Virus record (IMG/VR): IMGVR_UViG_3300018877_000053
Span: 1-47,209 of that record
Origin: a virus
DNA length: 47,209 bases
Reading direction: 5' to 3' (one strand)
Program-made: the position numbers and the translations under genes
Shown: positions 26,263-33,875 of the stretch, in pieces
How the letters are laid out: the number at the start of each line of letters is the position of its first letter
How positions within the stretch are numbered: the stretch's first letter is position 1
The notes under the pieces: model-generated
Told to the model about the DNA's origin: nothing
What the model saw: the letters and a program-made list of their open reading frames with translations, nothing else
Databases searched by the model: none

Positions 26263-27070
26263 TGTCCCCACTCTCCCTCATGGCTCTCCTTCGTTCAGCG
26301 ACGTTAAGCAGGGCGGTTGTCCAATCCTCTGTTCCTTGATTCGGACCACCCTGACCGACGAGTTTATACTTCAATTCAATTGCTTTTATCTTTTTATCCT
26401 GTACACGTGTTAACGCTTCTTCGATGCGGAGAATGTCCTCAATTGCGCGAAATTCTGTCTCCTCAACCTCTGTGGTAACCAATTCATTTCTGGATAAAAC
26501 AACTGTCTTTGTTCCACCATTTTTTTCGTCATGCACTTGCACCGGCTCTTTTATGGTCAATCTCTCCTGCAGGACACGCCGTTGCCTCTCGGTTAACCCT
26601 TCCGTAAGTTTACGAATGCGCATCATCATTTCGCGTTCGCGCCAAGCCAGCAAACGAATCTCATCATCCGCCTGTATGACTGGATCAAGATTAATGCGAT
26701 GAAGCACTTCCGCCTGCTCAGGAGTGAGAGCATCCATCCAGATAGATTGATGTTCCCCTGTCCTCACTGCATTGGTGTTTCGTGGGGGAGCTCCGCCGCT
26801 ATTTCCGACAGCATTTTTGTTCCCGGGTGGAGCGCCCCCACCGTTGCCTACGGCGTTCTTGTTTCCCTTCGGTGCGCCCCGTTTTTTTGTTGTACAACTT
26901 TCATCAGCCGATTGTTGTACAACATTCCATTTGTCACGTTGCTTCCAAACAGCAATGACCTTTTCATTCTCTCCAAGCATCTCCGCAATCTGGCGATTTG
27001 TTATGTCTCCACTGTGTTCAAGCCATATCTTGTATGCTTTGTCACGATTGGGATATCTCTCTCTCGGCAT
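26210..27070 (-). CDS. terS: Terminase small subunit with Gly/Asn-rich repeats
   Basis: A 286-residue DNA-recognition subunit. The N-terminal ~60 residues contain a helix-turn-helix like PBSX XtmA (NRQIAEMLGENEKVIAVWKQ). Residues 69-107 are three copies of a GAPxGNKNAVGN-type unit (the third degenerate), a linker commonly seen in this family. The C-terminal ~150 residues are helical (ERQRRVLQERLT, RAIEDILRIEEAL) for oligomerisation. Terminator lies just upstream, so it opens the terminase unit. Confidence 0.85.
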   Translation of the reverse strand: MPRERYPNRDKAYKIWLEHSGDITNRQIAEMLGENEKVIAVWKQRDKWNVVQQSADESCTTKKRGAPKGNKNAVGNGGGAPPGNKNAVGNSGGAPPRNTNAVRTGEHQSIWMDALTPEQAEVLHRINLDPVIQADDEIRLLAWREREMMMRIRKLTEGLTERQRRVLQERLTIKEPVQVHDEKNGGTKTVVLSRNELVTTEVEETEFRAIEDILRIEEALTRVQDKKIKAIELKYKLVGQGGPNQGTEDWTTALLNVAERRRAMRESGDNVDKSSVQRPGDARSTY

Positions 27071-27123
27071 TACATCTCACCCCACCTCCGGACTCGGTTT
27101 TGTGTTGTGTTGTTTTCAAAAAG

Positions 27124-27148
27124 AAAAAAGACGTCGAATTTCGACGCC
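27124..27148 (-). terminator. Intrinsic terminator
   Basis: On the minus strand an 8-bp stem (GGCGTCGA paired with TCGACGTC, one G-T pair) with a 3-base loop at 27130-27148 is followed by TTTTTTC. It starts one base after the stop codon of the four-helix membrane protein gene and isolates the terminase unit. Confidence 0.8.
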
Positions 27149-27559
27149 TTACTTTTCCTCTACATTGATCATTTCTCGTATAACCTTAAAAAAATTGGAG
27201 GTTACATATAAAAAAGCCCAACAACCTAGTAGATAAATTGCAATGTTTCCTTTTCTCAAATTTTCATCAAATGACCAAGAGTATAGTAGTATATCCATGA
27301 ATATCATAAAGCAAAATGCTACAATCATGTTGTATAGTGCCTTTTTATGCTTAGCAAACTGCCCAGCATGTTTGAATGTTGCTGCTATCGCAGCTATCAA
27401 TGCAGCATATCCAAGTGCTATAGTAACCTTAATTTGAGCGAAGCCTTTAGTAAATTCACCCCAATTCGCTAAATTATCACCATGCGTCGCCCCTAGCATA
27501 GCCATCGTTAATGCGATAAATATTGCAACATAAATAGCTTTTTCTAAGACTTTGATCAT
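27149..27559 (-). CDS. Membrane protein with four helices, unknown function
   Basis: A 136-residue protein with four predicted transmembrane segments (about residues 5-24, 43-61, 75-95 and 105-123). It has a strong GAGGAGG site 6-7 bases before the ATG and is followed by a terminator at its stop. No motif. A prophage moron such as superinfection exclusion is possible, on place and topology only. Confidence 0.65.
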   Translation of the reverse strand: MIKVLEKAIYVAIFIALTMAMLGATHGDNLANWGEFTKGFAQIKVTIALGYAALIAAIAATFKHAGQFAKHKKALYNMIVAFCFMIFMDILLYSWSFDENLRKGNIAIYLLGCWAFLYVTSNFFKVIREMINVEEK

Positions 27560-27604
27560 TTTGATACCTCCTCTGGTTTTATACGACAGTAGGAGTATCT
27601 GGTT

Positions 27605-27838
27605 TCATATCACATCCTTCTGCAATTCGATGTCCAGTTCGATCAGCTTCTTCAAATCGTCCACCGTTTTAATTTCGATGTGACCGGATTGGAAGTCTTT
27701 GACCCATTTGCCGATGGCAGCTTTGACGACTTTCCTGTACTGCTCCTTTGACTCCAAAATGCCTTCTAACACTTCAATTTCATGCTGTAGCAGGAGGTCG
27801 TCAGGAACAGAAAGGGAACGCTCGTTTGCATTTTTCAT
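27605..27838 (-). CDS. Small charged phage protein of unknown function
   Basis: A 77-residue helical protein (e.g. LLQHEIEVLEGILESKEQYRK and SGHIEIKTVDDLKKLIELDI). The ATG at 27838 has GAGGGTG 7 bases upstream; the longer opening to 27973 would cover an inverted repeat that looks non-coding. It follows the methyltransferase gene. The C-terminal segment resembles regulators in similar phages but I cannot assign a family. Confidence 0.6.
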   Translation of the reverse strand: MKNANERSLSVPDDLLLQHEIEVLEGILESKEQYRKVVKAAIGKWVKDFQSGHIEIKTVDDLKKLIELDIELQKDVI

Positions 27839-27873
27839 TGAGACACCCTCAGCTTTCCTGTAAAATGGAAAAC

Positions 27874-27919
27874 GAGATAGCGAGTTGAGGAATCTGCGGC
27901 CGCAGGGTTTCGCTATCTC
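27874..27919. repeat. Nested inverted repeat with perfect 12-bp palindrome
   Basis: Outer arms GAGATAGCGA (27874-27883) and TCGCTATCTC (27910-27919) are perfect inverse copies and enclose a 12-bp palindrome CTGCGGCCGCAG (27894-27905). It lies between the methyltransferase gene and the next gene, with no T-run, so it looks more like a protein-binding or structural DNA site than a terminator. Confidence 0.65.
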
Positions 27920-27973
27920 TGCCGGGGAATCTCGGTGGATCTGGGAGGGCGTTGGAGCGTCCTCCCTTTTCAT

Positions 27974-29008
27974 TTACACTCTGGAAAGCCACTGATCGTA
28001 GATTGCACTCGCGATCTTTTTCATCATCAATGGCGGGACAGACATGCCGCACACATATTGAACATCTGCACCCATGAAATCGTAATCACGGGGGAAGGTC
28101 TGAATCCGAATAATGTCCATGTCACTGAGAAAGAAAGGCTCATCATACCGTACAAACCATGAATTGCTTGCTATTGTGTTCGGTACCCTATCGTTATGAA
28201 TAATGATTGTATTGAAATTGCTCTCTTTACCCTCAACTCTCTTGGTAATATCTCCGAAGCTACAATCAGATGGCCGCCTTTGGAGCCAGCGTTCATAGGT
28301 CCTCCCTTTCTTATCAAGAGGCTTTCCCCTGCCAGATCTAATCTCCTTGTATAGCACATGCCGTTCCTGAAATTGTAGGGTAAGCTTTGGAAATTGCAGA
28401 TCCTGCCGGTAAGCAATGAAAAAAATGCGTTCTCTCTTCTGTGGGACGCCCATCGTTGCTGAGTTCAACAAAAAAAGCTGAGCTCGATAGCCCAACTCTT
28501 CAAATCTCCGCTTTACCAATGAGACATATCCCTTTGCCAGCCCAATGATCATTCCCCTGACGTTTTCCGCTACGACTACCCGCGGGCGAAGCTTCTCAAC
28601 AACATCCAGAAAATCAAAGAACAGATCATCCAGCTTTTGTTTTGCCTGACCTTCCCGAAAATGATGTTCCTTGCCCCATTTTTTCTCTCGCTTACCTGCT
28701 GTCGAGAAAACGCTGCATGGAGGGGAGCCATCCAGGATATCGAGGTCGAACAGTTCCGACGGCAGCTGGTCATCAGGAATTTCCTTGAACTTCTGAATCG
28801 GCATCTGAAACGGAAAACGTGGTTTGTGATTCCGCTTGTAGAGAGCCATCATTTGCGGGTCGATTTCAACATTTCCCATCATTTCATAGCCAGCCAACTT
28901 GTACCCCATGGTTGACCCTCCACCACAGGAGAAGCAGGAGAATACTCTACGCCCATTCTTAGGGATGCTGGGTAAATCGGACAGTCTCCAATCCCATTCA
29001 CGCTTCAT
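27974..29008 (-). CDS. DNA (cytosine-5) methyltransferase
   Basis: A 344-residue enzyme that would methylate cytosine in a specific short sequence, most likely to protect phage DNA from host restriction. Conserved motifs are all present: motif I FSCFSCGGG (about 23-31), the catalytic Pro-Cys in GSPPCSVFS (Cys98), ENV (148-150), QKRER (190-194), then motif IX RVPNTIASNS and a motif X-like GMSVPP near the C-terminus. The target-recognition region lies at about 210-290. I chose ATG 29008 because AAGGG lies about 10 bases upstream; ATG 29017 is an alternative. It overlaps the ParB-like gene by 11 bases. No restriction enzyme is nearby. Confidence 0.9.
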   Translation of the reverse strand: MKREWDWRLSDLPSIPKNGRRVFSCFSCGGGSTMGYKLAGYEMMGNVEIDPQMMALYKRNHKPRFPFQMPIQKFKEIPDDQLPSELFDLDILDGSPPCSVFSTAGKREKKWGKEHHFREGQAKQKLDDLFFDFLDVVEKLRPRVVVAENVRGMIIGLAKGYVSLVKRRFEELGYRAQLFLLNSATMGVPQKRERIFFIAYRQDLQFPKLTLQFQERHVLYKEIRSGRGKPLDKKGRTYERWLQRRPSDCSFGDITKRVEGKESNFNTIIIHNDRVPNTIASNSWFVRYDEPFFLSDMDIIRIQTFPRDYDFMGADVQYVCGMSVPPLMMKKIASAIYDQWLSRV

Positions 29009-29561
29009 CTTCGTCATGCCCTTCTTCAACAGGGATCGGGTCTTTGGAATTAAATACGAAGCCGCAGCGCGGGCACTGACACTCAAATTTGTCCTCAGCG
29101 AAATCGTCCAGGTCGAGCTCTTTGTTGGTGAATTCCGTGTCTGCATCGCTCTTGAACGTAAACTGTTCGATCAATTTGTCGGCTTCGTCCGAATCAAACC
29201 CGGTTAGCTCGACATCCAGTTCATCCTTCAGCTCAGCAAGCACTTGGGCAAGCATCTCCTCATCCCAGTCACCGCTTATTTTGTTCAAGGCCAAATTGAG
29301 TGCCTTCTCTCTGCTCTCATCCAAGTCCACAACGGAAACCTCTACCTCGACGGCCCCCTGTTCGTTAACAAGGATTTTGTATCGCTGATGGCCCCCAACG
29401 AGATTGCCGGTTCGTTCATTCCACACCAGAGGTTCTACGTACCCGAACTCTTCAATCGATCGTTTCAGCTTTTCGTAACCAGGATCACCAGGCTGTAAAT
29501 CGATCCGAGGATTATACTCAGCTGCCCTGATCATTGAGACAGGGATTCTTCGTATGTCCAT
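28998..29561 (-). CDS. ParB-like nuclease-domain protein with zinc ribbon
   Basis: A 187-residue protein with the ParB N-terminal fold: EYNPRI (15-20), a GYVEPLVWNERTG segment and GGHQRYKIL (56-64). Phage ParB-like proteins of this type occur directly with DNA methyltransferases. The C-terminal end has a Cys-x-Cys-x2-Cys (ECQCPRC, about 160-166) as a possible metal site. The ATG at 29561 is set by AAGGAG 9 bases upstream. Whether it binds CTP, cuts DNA or regulates the methylase cannot be seen. Confidence 0.8.
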   Translation of the reverse strand: MDIRRIPVSMIRAAEYNPRIDLQPGDPGYEKLKRSIEEFGYVEPLVWNERTGNLVGGHQRYKILVNEQGAVEVEVSVVDLDESREKALNLALNKISGDWDEEMLAQVLAELKDELDVELTGFDSDEADKLIEQFTFKSDADTEFTNKELDLDDFAEDKFECQCPRCGFVFNSKDPIPVEEGHDEDEA

Positions 29562-29622
29562 GCTTTTCGTCTCCTTCCGGTAACGGAGAATGATCAGCTT
29601 TTCGATATTCTCCCATTCCCAA

Positions 29623-29652
29623 TAAAAATGCCACCCGATTATCTCGGATGGC
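29623..29652 (-). terminator. Terminator after the toxin/immunity-like operon
   Basis: A 9-bp stem (GCCATCCGA / TCGGGTGGC with one G-T pair, loop GATAA) at 29630-29652 is followed on the minus strand by ATTTTTATT. It lies between the 78-residue partner gene and the ParB-like gene. Confidence 0.82.
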
Positions 29653-29774
29653 TCAATCACATTTATTCATGCTCAATATTAACAGTGTTCACGCCCAATT
29701 TTGGTACAAGAAAAGCACAAGTTTTGTACGAATACTGCCCCAAAATTGCCCAATGGAAAAATAAATTTCTATAA

Positions 29775-30011
29775 TTATCCGATACGCTCTAGAACTTCAC
29801 AGCCGTTGTCTAACATTTTCTTTATGACTGCTTCGTATATATCATCGTCTTCAATTATCAATGCCGTACTATCAGCTTTGTTAAATATAGCATAACCACC
29901 ACTTTTCACTTTTACTAGTACATATTCTTCTCTATTAGTTGTCCAGATGTACTGAAATTCTTCTAAGTCCATGTGATCACCTAATTCCTCATAATTATTT
30001 ATGCGTTCCAT
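29775..30011 (-). CDS. Putative immunity protein of the JAMM toxin
   Basis: A 78-residue acidic soluble protein (e.g. EEFQYIWTTNREEYVLVKVK, IIEDDDIYEAVIKKMLDNG) with no signal peptide. It overlaps the 3' end of the large toxin-like gene by 17 bases, the typical arrangement of a cytoplasmic immunity protein downstream of its toxin. Compact alpha/beta pattern but no immunity family recognised by eye. The pair ends at the terminator just downstream. Role is inference. Confidence 0.7.
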   Translation of the reverse strand: MERINNYEELGDHMDLEEFQYIWTTNREEYVLVKVKSGGYAIFNKADSTALIIEDDDIYEAVIKKMLDNGCEVLERIG

Positions 30012-31617
30012 CTTGATAGAACCTTATTACATCCGTTCTACCTGAAGGTACTATTTGTGAGCTACGTTGGGGAGAACCAGCTTGTTCTAATAACTCTAAG
30101 ACTCTCCTATCACCGGCGCTTGAGAAAGGACTTCCTGCAGGGTGAGTATGATAAATAAGCATGGAATCCTTTGTTATTGGTACACTAACTCTGTTATAAG
30201 TTCCTGAAAATAATTTATACGTTCCGCCTGATCCGTTTTTATTATTACCTCTGACGTAAACTAATGCAAATTCCACCCCATACTCGTCGGTTAATTGTCT
30301 CATTTCATCAGGTGTAAGCCTTTTTGTTACAACGATTCCTTCTTTACCAGGCAAGCTAGTTACATCAGCAACCACACTTCCATCCGGAAGAATTCGCCGG
30401 ACGAGTTTCCCTTCCTCAGCGAGTTCACTAGTCCCCTTAACAATATTGGAAGAACCGCTCTTTATTTCTTGCTGAACAGTACTTGTAGTAGTCCCAAAGT
30501 TTTTGGTAGTCGTCTTAGCAGTATTTTTAATTACACCTGCTGCTAAAGGGCCCGCCCCCAAAGCAGGTGCATCAGCATTTTCTCTACCTACTTTCACATT
30601 GTATTGAAGAAGTGCATTAACGAGCACTTCATCACCTATTTCTGCTGGTCCAAACGAAACAATTTTGGATGCATCACTAACTTCCATATTGTTAGCATAT
30701 GCCCATTCTGCTAGTTTCCTCCCCCAATATTCAACTCTTTCTCCATGCTCTAATGTTGGATAGATAAGCTCTTCATAGAGGCCAGGATTTCTCTCTCGGT
30801 ATTGGCCGATAAAATCCCATGCGATGGCACCGGTGGCATCACGTAAAATTCCCTGCTCATCTGTATAGTAGCCCCGTGGTTGATCACCGTACCGCAACTT
30901 GATATATGTAGCGGAATCCTCCATTTTACTGAGTAGGTAATACTGATAACGTTCCTTTGCTGCAATAGCATCATACCCCTCGATGGAGTCATGGTTGGAC
31001 TGCTGGTACCAGTACACACCAGCCCCACTAAATACAACCACTGCGAGTGCTGCTCCAGCTACCTTTGCTTTACTGGACGACCAAAGATCCCAAGCTCCCC
31101 GCAACAAGTTTGCGCCACCGGTCATCAATCTCCCTAAACGAAAGAGTCGTCCCAATATTCCTTTGGCGGGTGCCCCTCCCGAAGCTCTAGCACTCTTTAC
31201 TCCCATTACACTAAGCGCTCCTACCATCGCTGCTCCAACAAACATCACTTCGTGAAAGAAACCACCCTCCTGACCTCTGATCAATTTAACTAGTTCTTCC
31301 CACGTTGAAGTGATTTTATCGGCTTCAGCATCACCAGAGGCATTTGGGTCCAAGTTGTTTCGAACCGTTTCTTCCAATGATTTTGATTCATCGCTTTTTT
31401 CCCAGTGGATCTTTTCATAATCGGGTGGTTGTAGCTGCGGTGGCTGATACTTTAGTGGATCGATTTTCGGTTTATACTGAGGTGGATCATAATTAGGAAA
31501 ATAACCTGAAGATGCCTGAACCCAAGTTGGTAAAGTCAATACATAAATGAATAGGATTAGAAAAAGCAGACTCTTTACCCGTGTTATTCTTTTTCTCTGT
31601 CTCCTGTCAAAAAACAT
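29995..31617 (-). CDS. Membrane-anchored polymorphic toxin with C-terminal JAMM domain
   Basis: A 540-residue protein. Residues about 15-36 form a signal/anchor segment, followed by a Pro/Tyr-rich part (about 38-70) and hydrophobic segments near 125-145 and 186-205. The last ~100 residues carry HTHPAGSPFSSAGD (His490, His492, Ser500, Asp503), an exact HxHx7SxxD JAMM motif, with a likely partner Glu near 445-449. JAMM domains are zinc metalloproteases; used as C-terminal toxins, they cut peptide bonds in a target. The combination of anchor, variable middle and enzymatic tip, plus a small downstream partner gene, fits a secreted polymorphic toxin carried as a prophage moron. ATG 31617 has GGAG 11 bases upstream; a GTG four codons earlier is less likely. 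Confidence 0.75.
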   Translation of the reverse strand: MFFDRRQRKRITRVKSLLFLILFIYVLTLPTWVQASSGYFPNYDPPQYKPKIDPLKYQPPQLQPPDYEKIHWEKSDESKSLEETVRNNLDPNASGDAEADKITSTWEELVKLIRGQEGGFFHEVMFVGAAMVGALSVMGVKSARASGGAPAKGILGRLFRLGRLMTGGANLLRGAWDLWSSSKAKVAGAALAVVVFSGAGVYWYQQSNHDSIEGYDAIAAKERYQYYLLSKMEDSATYIKLRYGDQPRGYYTDEQGILRDATGAIAWDFIGQYRERNPGLYEELIYPTLEHGERVEYWGRKLAEWAYANNMEVSDASKIVSFGPAEIGDEVLVNALLQYNVKVGRENADAPALGAGPLAAGVIKNTAKTTTKNFGTTTSTVQQEIKSGSSNIVKGTSELAEEGKLVRRILPDGSVVADVTSLPGKEGIVVTKRLTPDEMRQLTDEYGVEFALVYVRGNNKNGSGGTYKLFSGTYNRVSVPITKDSMLIYHTHPAGSPFSSAGDRRVLELLEQAGSPQRSSQIVPSGRTDVIRFYQDGTHK

Positions 31618-31618
31618 A

Positions 31619-31689
31619 AATGATTTCACTCCAACGATTACAGGTTAATACGATAATATAACCATTATTTCCCACAGCGTGAAATCATT
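31619..31689. repeat. 11-bp inverted repeat around toxin promoter
   Basis: AATGATTTCAC (31619-31629) and GTGAAATCATT (31679-31689) are perfect inverse copies 49 bases apart. One arm lies over the toxin ribosome-binding region, the other over the candidate -35, so this could be an operator for looping or autoregulation. Confidence 0.5.
31655..31683 (-). promoter_or_regulatory. Candidate promoter of the toxin gene
   Basis: TTCACG (31678-31683) and TATATT (31655-31660) on the minus strand are 17 bases apart, a fair sigma-A spacing, with the toxin start about 40 bases downstream. The -35 is imperfect. Confidence 0.5.
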
Positions 31690-31767
31690 CCTTTTTCCTG
31701 AATTTCTAATCCTTACTATGACAATAGAATCAGTAAACCCTTCAACTAATGTGTTGAAAAAGACGGC

Positions 31768-32244
31768 TCAAATAACTGCAGCCGTCTTCAAAATGAATGT
31801 AACCGTATAAATCGCCCTATTCTTGTAGAAATCATACGTGCTCTTCGGGATCCTCATTATATGCTCGTAGATGTATTTATCTCTCTTCTGTTCTATAAAG
31901 CATTTCTCGATAATCGTTTTCCCTTCCCAAGTAAGAGCCCCAAGTGCTCTCTCGATTGCCTTGCACTGCATTTCATAATCACGGATCATCCGCGGGCGTT
32001 CTTCTCGGAGTAGAATGGTATTACCTACCACATCCCCATGCGTTCCCCGTCCATCGATGTCTCCGCGTGTTCCATTCCCTTCAATGTTAGCCATATCTAT
32101 TTCCGTGAAGTCGTACTGCTCTGGAAAGTATTTCTCAACGGTGAAAATCTCCACGGCGGCCTTCATTGCAGGGTAGGCTTTCAAAAGCTTTCTTGCTTTC
32201 TCTTTATCTGCGTCCGTAACGAACATATCCAATTGTGCGCTCAT
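31768..32244 (-). CDS. ArpU-family late transcriptional regulator
   Basis: A 158-residue protein. The C-terminal half (about 88-145, EMQCKAIERALGALTWEGKT then KYIYEHIMRIPKSTYDFYKN) is the sigma-region-4-like helix-turn-helix of the ArpU/RinA-type regulators that turn on the late genes of Firmicute phages. The N-terminal part is basic and acidic patches with a short Gly-rich link. It is separated from RusA by the 8-kb cargo region, but its job is most likely to activate the late leftward genes. Confidence 0.85.
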   Translation of the reverse strand: MSAQLDMFVTDADKEKARKLLKAYPAMKAAVEIFTVEKYFPEQYDFTEIDMANIEGNGTRGDIDGRGTHGDVVGNTILLREERPRMIRDYEMQCKAIERALGALTWEGKTIIEKCFIEQKRDKYIYEHIMRIPKSTYDFYKNRAIYTVTFILKTAAVI

Positions 32245-32303
32245 CTTCCATTTCCCCCTCGCGGTAAGCCCGTGGTATAATTTTCTTGGCAGATATACCC
32301 TTG

Positions 32304-32336
32304 AGCTCCCAACGGGGGCTTTCTTTTTCTTTTTTG
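32304..32336 (+). terminator. Plus-strand terminator-like hairpin
   Basis: AGCTCCC / GGGGGCT (7-bp stem, 3-base loop) followed by TTCTTTTTCTTTTTTG on the plus strand. An extended -10 (TGG TATAAT, 32276-32281) lies just upstream, suggesting a very short plus-strand transcript antisense to the ArpU leader. Confidence 0.5.
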
Positions 32337-32408
32337 AATAATTTATATGATAAATAGCAATACTATAGATGTGTACCTCCCAATCTTAAAGTAAGGGGGT
32401 TATTAAAG

Positions 32409-32462
32409 ATGCTAAGATTAATCGTCTTTCTCGCATTTTGCCTTACCTTGGTTAAACTCTAA
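32409..32462 (+). CDS. Tiny hydrophobic peptide, possible type I toxin or leader
   Basis: A 17-residue open frame, MLRLIVFLAFCLTLVKL, almost wholly hydrophobic. It has AAGGGGG 9 bases upstream of the ATG and a strong plus-strand terminator 80 bases downstream. Such peptides occur as membrane toxins of type I toxin-antitoxin pairs or as leader peptides; no antisense RNA is proved here. It fills the 391-base gap between ArpU and the next plus-strand gene. Confidence 0.35.
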   Translation: MLRLIVFLAFCLTLVKL

Positions 32463-32542
32463 TCTCCTCAAGAGCTACGACAGCATCCTTGCTGAAGTAG
32501 TCTCTATGATTGAATATAAAATTAAATTGATGTACCCTTACC

Positions 32543-32572
32543 GTCTCTTATAAGAGGCTTTTTTTATTTTGT
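32543..32572 (+). terminator. Intrinsic terminator (+)
   Basis: GTCTCTTATAAGAGGC (short palindromic stem, 32543-32558) followed by eight Ts and TATTTTG on the plus strand. It ends the transcript carrying the tiny hydrophobic peptide. Confidence 0.7.
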
Positions 32573-32635
32573 AGGACTTTCCATTTTTTTGTCGAAAAAC
32601 TAATCAAACATTTTGATGAGAAAGAGGGTTACCGC

Positions 32636-33445
32636 TTGGATAATTATGATTCCTTTAGACGAATGCAAGAAATGATTGAGAAAATGAATCGTCCAATTCG
32701 AGAATGGCAAAAGCAATCGGAGTTTTTAAGACAGTTTAATTTTTCTAATCAATCTCTACTTCGTATTCAAGAACAAACAAATATAATATCGAACTCATTC
32801 AAACCTTTACTTGCAAGTGAAATTGTTGCCCAATGGAATTCGCCAAATGTTAGCGGGCTTCTTGAACTGGTCAATCGGCAACACCAATGGATGGAACAAA
32901 TTAAATTATCGCACGGTTTTGATCTCCATAAAATTCATGAATGGCAAAATACGATAAGCAAATTGGCCCATTCTCCATTGTTACAAAGTACAATTACCAT
33001 TCCTGACCAGATAAACGATCACCTAGATGAACTAGCTGAACAACTGGAGGTTACGATTCAAAAAAATGAAGCCAGTAATGATTTAACATCTCAGATAACC
33101 GTCAGGCAAACAAAACAAACTCAAGACGACAAAGATAAAATGACCTGGTCGGGATTATTGCTTTTATTATTGGCAATATGGCAAACCATTGCGCCCTATC
33201 ACATTGAATACCTTAACAGCGACCAAATAACTAAACAAATGATTGAAGATGGGAGAAAGACCTCTCTCCTTGAACAGCAACTAATAATAGAATCTCAGCG
33301 ACTAGAACTTGAAAAGGAGCAACTAGAACTAATAAAAGAACAATCGGCCAAACAGTATGAACTAGAGCAGAAATATGATCAATTATTAAAAATGCTAGAT
33401 CCCATCATTGAAGAGCACAAACTTGATAAAACAGAAGGTGAATAG
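32636..33445 (+). CDS. Single-pass coiled-coil membrane protein, unknown function
   Basis: A 269-residue protein on the plus strand. N-terminal ~150 residues are helical and amphipathic with many Gln (e.g. MDNYDSFRRMQEMIEKM), a single transmembrane helix lies at about 170-192 (WSGLLLLLLAIWQTIAP), and residues 205-262 form a Glu/Lys-rich coiled coil with Leu heptads. Starts TTG with GAGGG upstream. No family is recognised. Topology suits a membrane sensor, exclusion protein or abortive-infection component, but this is inference. Confidence 0.6.
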   Translation: MDNYDSFRRMQEMIEKMNRPIREWQKQSEFLRQFNFSNQSLLRIQEQTNIISNSFKPLLASEIVAQWNSPNVSGLLELVNRQHQWMEQIKLSHGFDLHKIHEWQNTISKLAHSPLLQSTITIPDQINDHLDELAEQLEVTIQKNEASNDLTSQITVRQTKQTQDDKDKMTWSGLLLLLLAIWQTIAPYHIEYLNSDQITKQMIEDGRKTSLLEQQLIIESQRLELEKEQLELIKEQSAKQYELEQKYDQLLKMLDPIIEEHKLDKTEGE

Positions 33446-33459
33446 TCTCTCAAGATGCT

Positions 33460-33495
33460 GAGAGTTGCATTGTATTTTTATACTGTGCAACTCTC
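33460..33495 (+). terminator. Hairpin after coiled-coil membrane protein gene
   Basis: A perfect 10-bp inverted repeat GAGAGTTGCA / TGCAACTCTC (16-base loop) lies just after the stop. Its T-run is weak (TTAGCTCTC), so it may be a weak terminator or a stabilising structure. Confidence 0.5.
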
Positions 33496-33513
33496 TTAGC
33501 TCTCCCCCCGTTC

Positions 33514-33540
33514 TCCTCAATAATCTATTATGTTAAAGAT
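33514..33540 (+). repeat. 5' cassette box, copy 1
   Basis: CTCAATAATCTATTATG then TTAAAG. It shares CTCAATAA-CTATT-TG-TAAA with the boxes ahead of the genes at 34267 and 39009 and CTATT with the one at 34864. It lies 50 bases ahead of the CPCC gene. Confidence 0.55.
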
Positions 33541-33590
33541 TCAATATTTCAGGTATTATTTGGTCATCCCTAACTTTAGGAAGTGATCTA

Positions 33591-33875
33591 ATGTCCAGAA
33601 AATATACTTGTCCTTGTTGTGATTATAAAACACTTGATCATGATGGAGAATACGACATCTGTCCAATATGTTTTTGGGAAGATGATCCCTTCCAACTGTT
33701 AAATCCGGATTCTGACGGTGGCGCCAATCAGGTTTCATTACGTGAAGCACAGAAAAACTTTATCTTGTTTGGTGCCTGTGATGAACATGGCCGTCACTTT
33801 GTCAGAATGCCTACTTCCTCTGATGAAAAAGATACTAGTTGGAAACCATTGGACGATAATTCAGCAAATTGCTAG
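33591..33875 (+). CDS. Cys-rich CPCC-family protein
   Basis: A 94-residue protein. The first 35 residues carry CPCCDYKTLD and CPICFWEDD, the signature of the CPCC family, a zinc-ribbon-like fold. CPCC proteins are frequent beside polymorphic toxin and immunity genes and are suspected immunity or antitoxin proteins, but their function is not settled. The ATG has GGAAGTG upstream. It is flanked by the shared 5' and 3' boxes of this region. Confidence 0.8.
   Translation: MSRKYTCPCCDYKTLDHDGEYDICPICFWEDDPFQLLNPDSDGGANQVSLREAQKNFILFGACDEHGRHFVRMPTSSDEKDTSWKPLDDNSANC

Noticed and set aside
26196-26271. Longer start of the large terminase at GTG 26271
   Set aside because: The GTG sits too close to its only ribosome-binding site; ATG 26262 is better placed.
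27839-27973. N-terminal extension of the 27838 gene
   Set aside because: It runs through the nested inverted repeat and lacks a ribosome-binding site.
32245-32340. Open frames upstream of ArpU on the minus strand
   Set aside because: They have no start codon and cross a stop; kept only as leader sequence.
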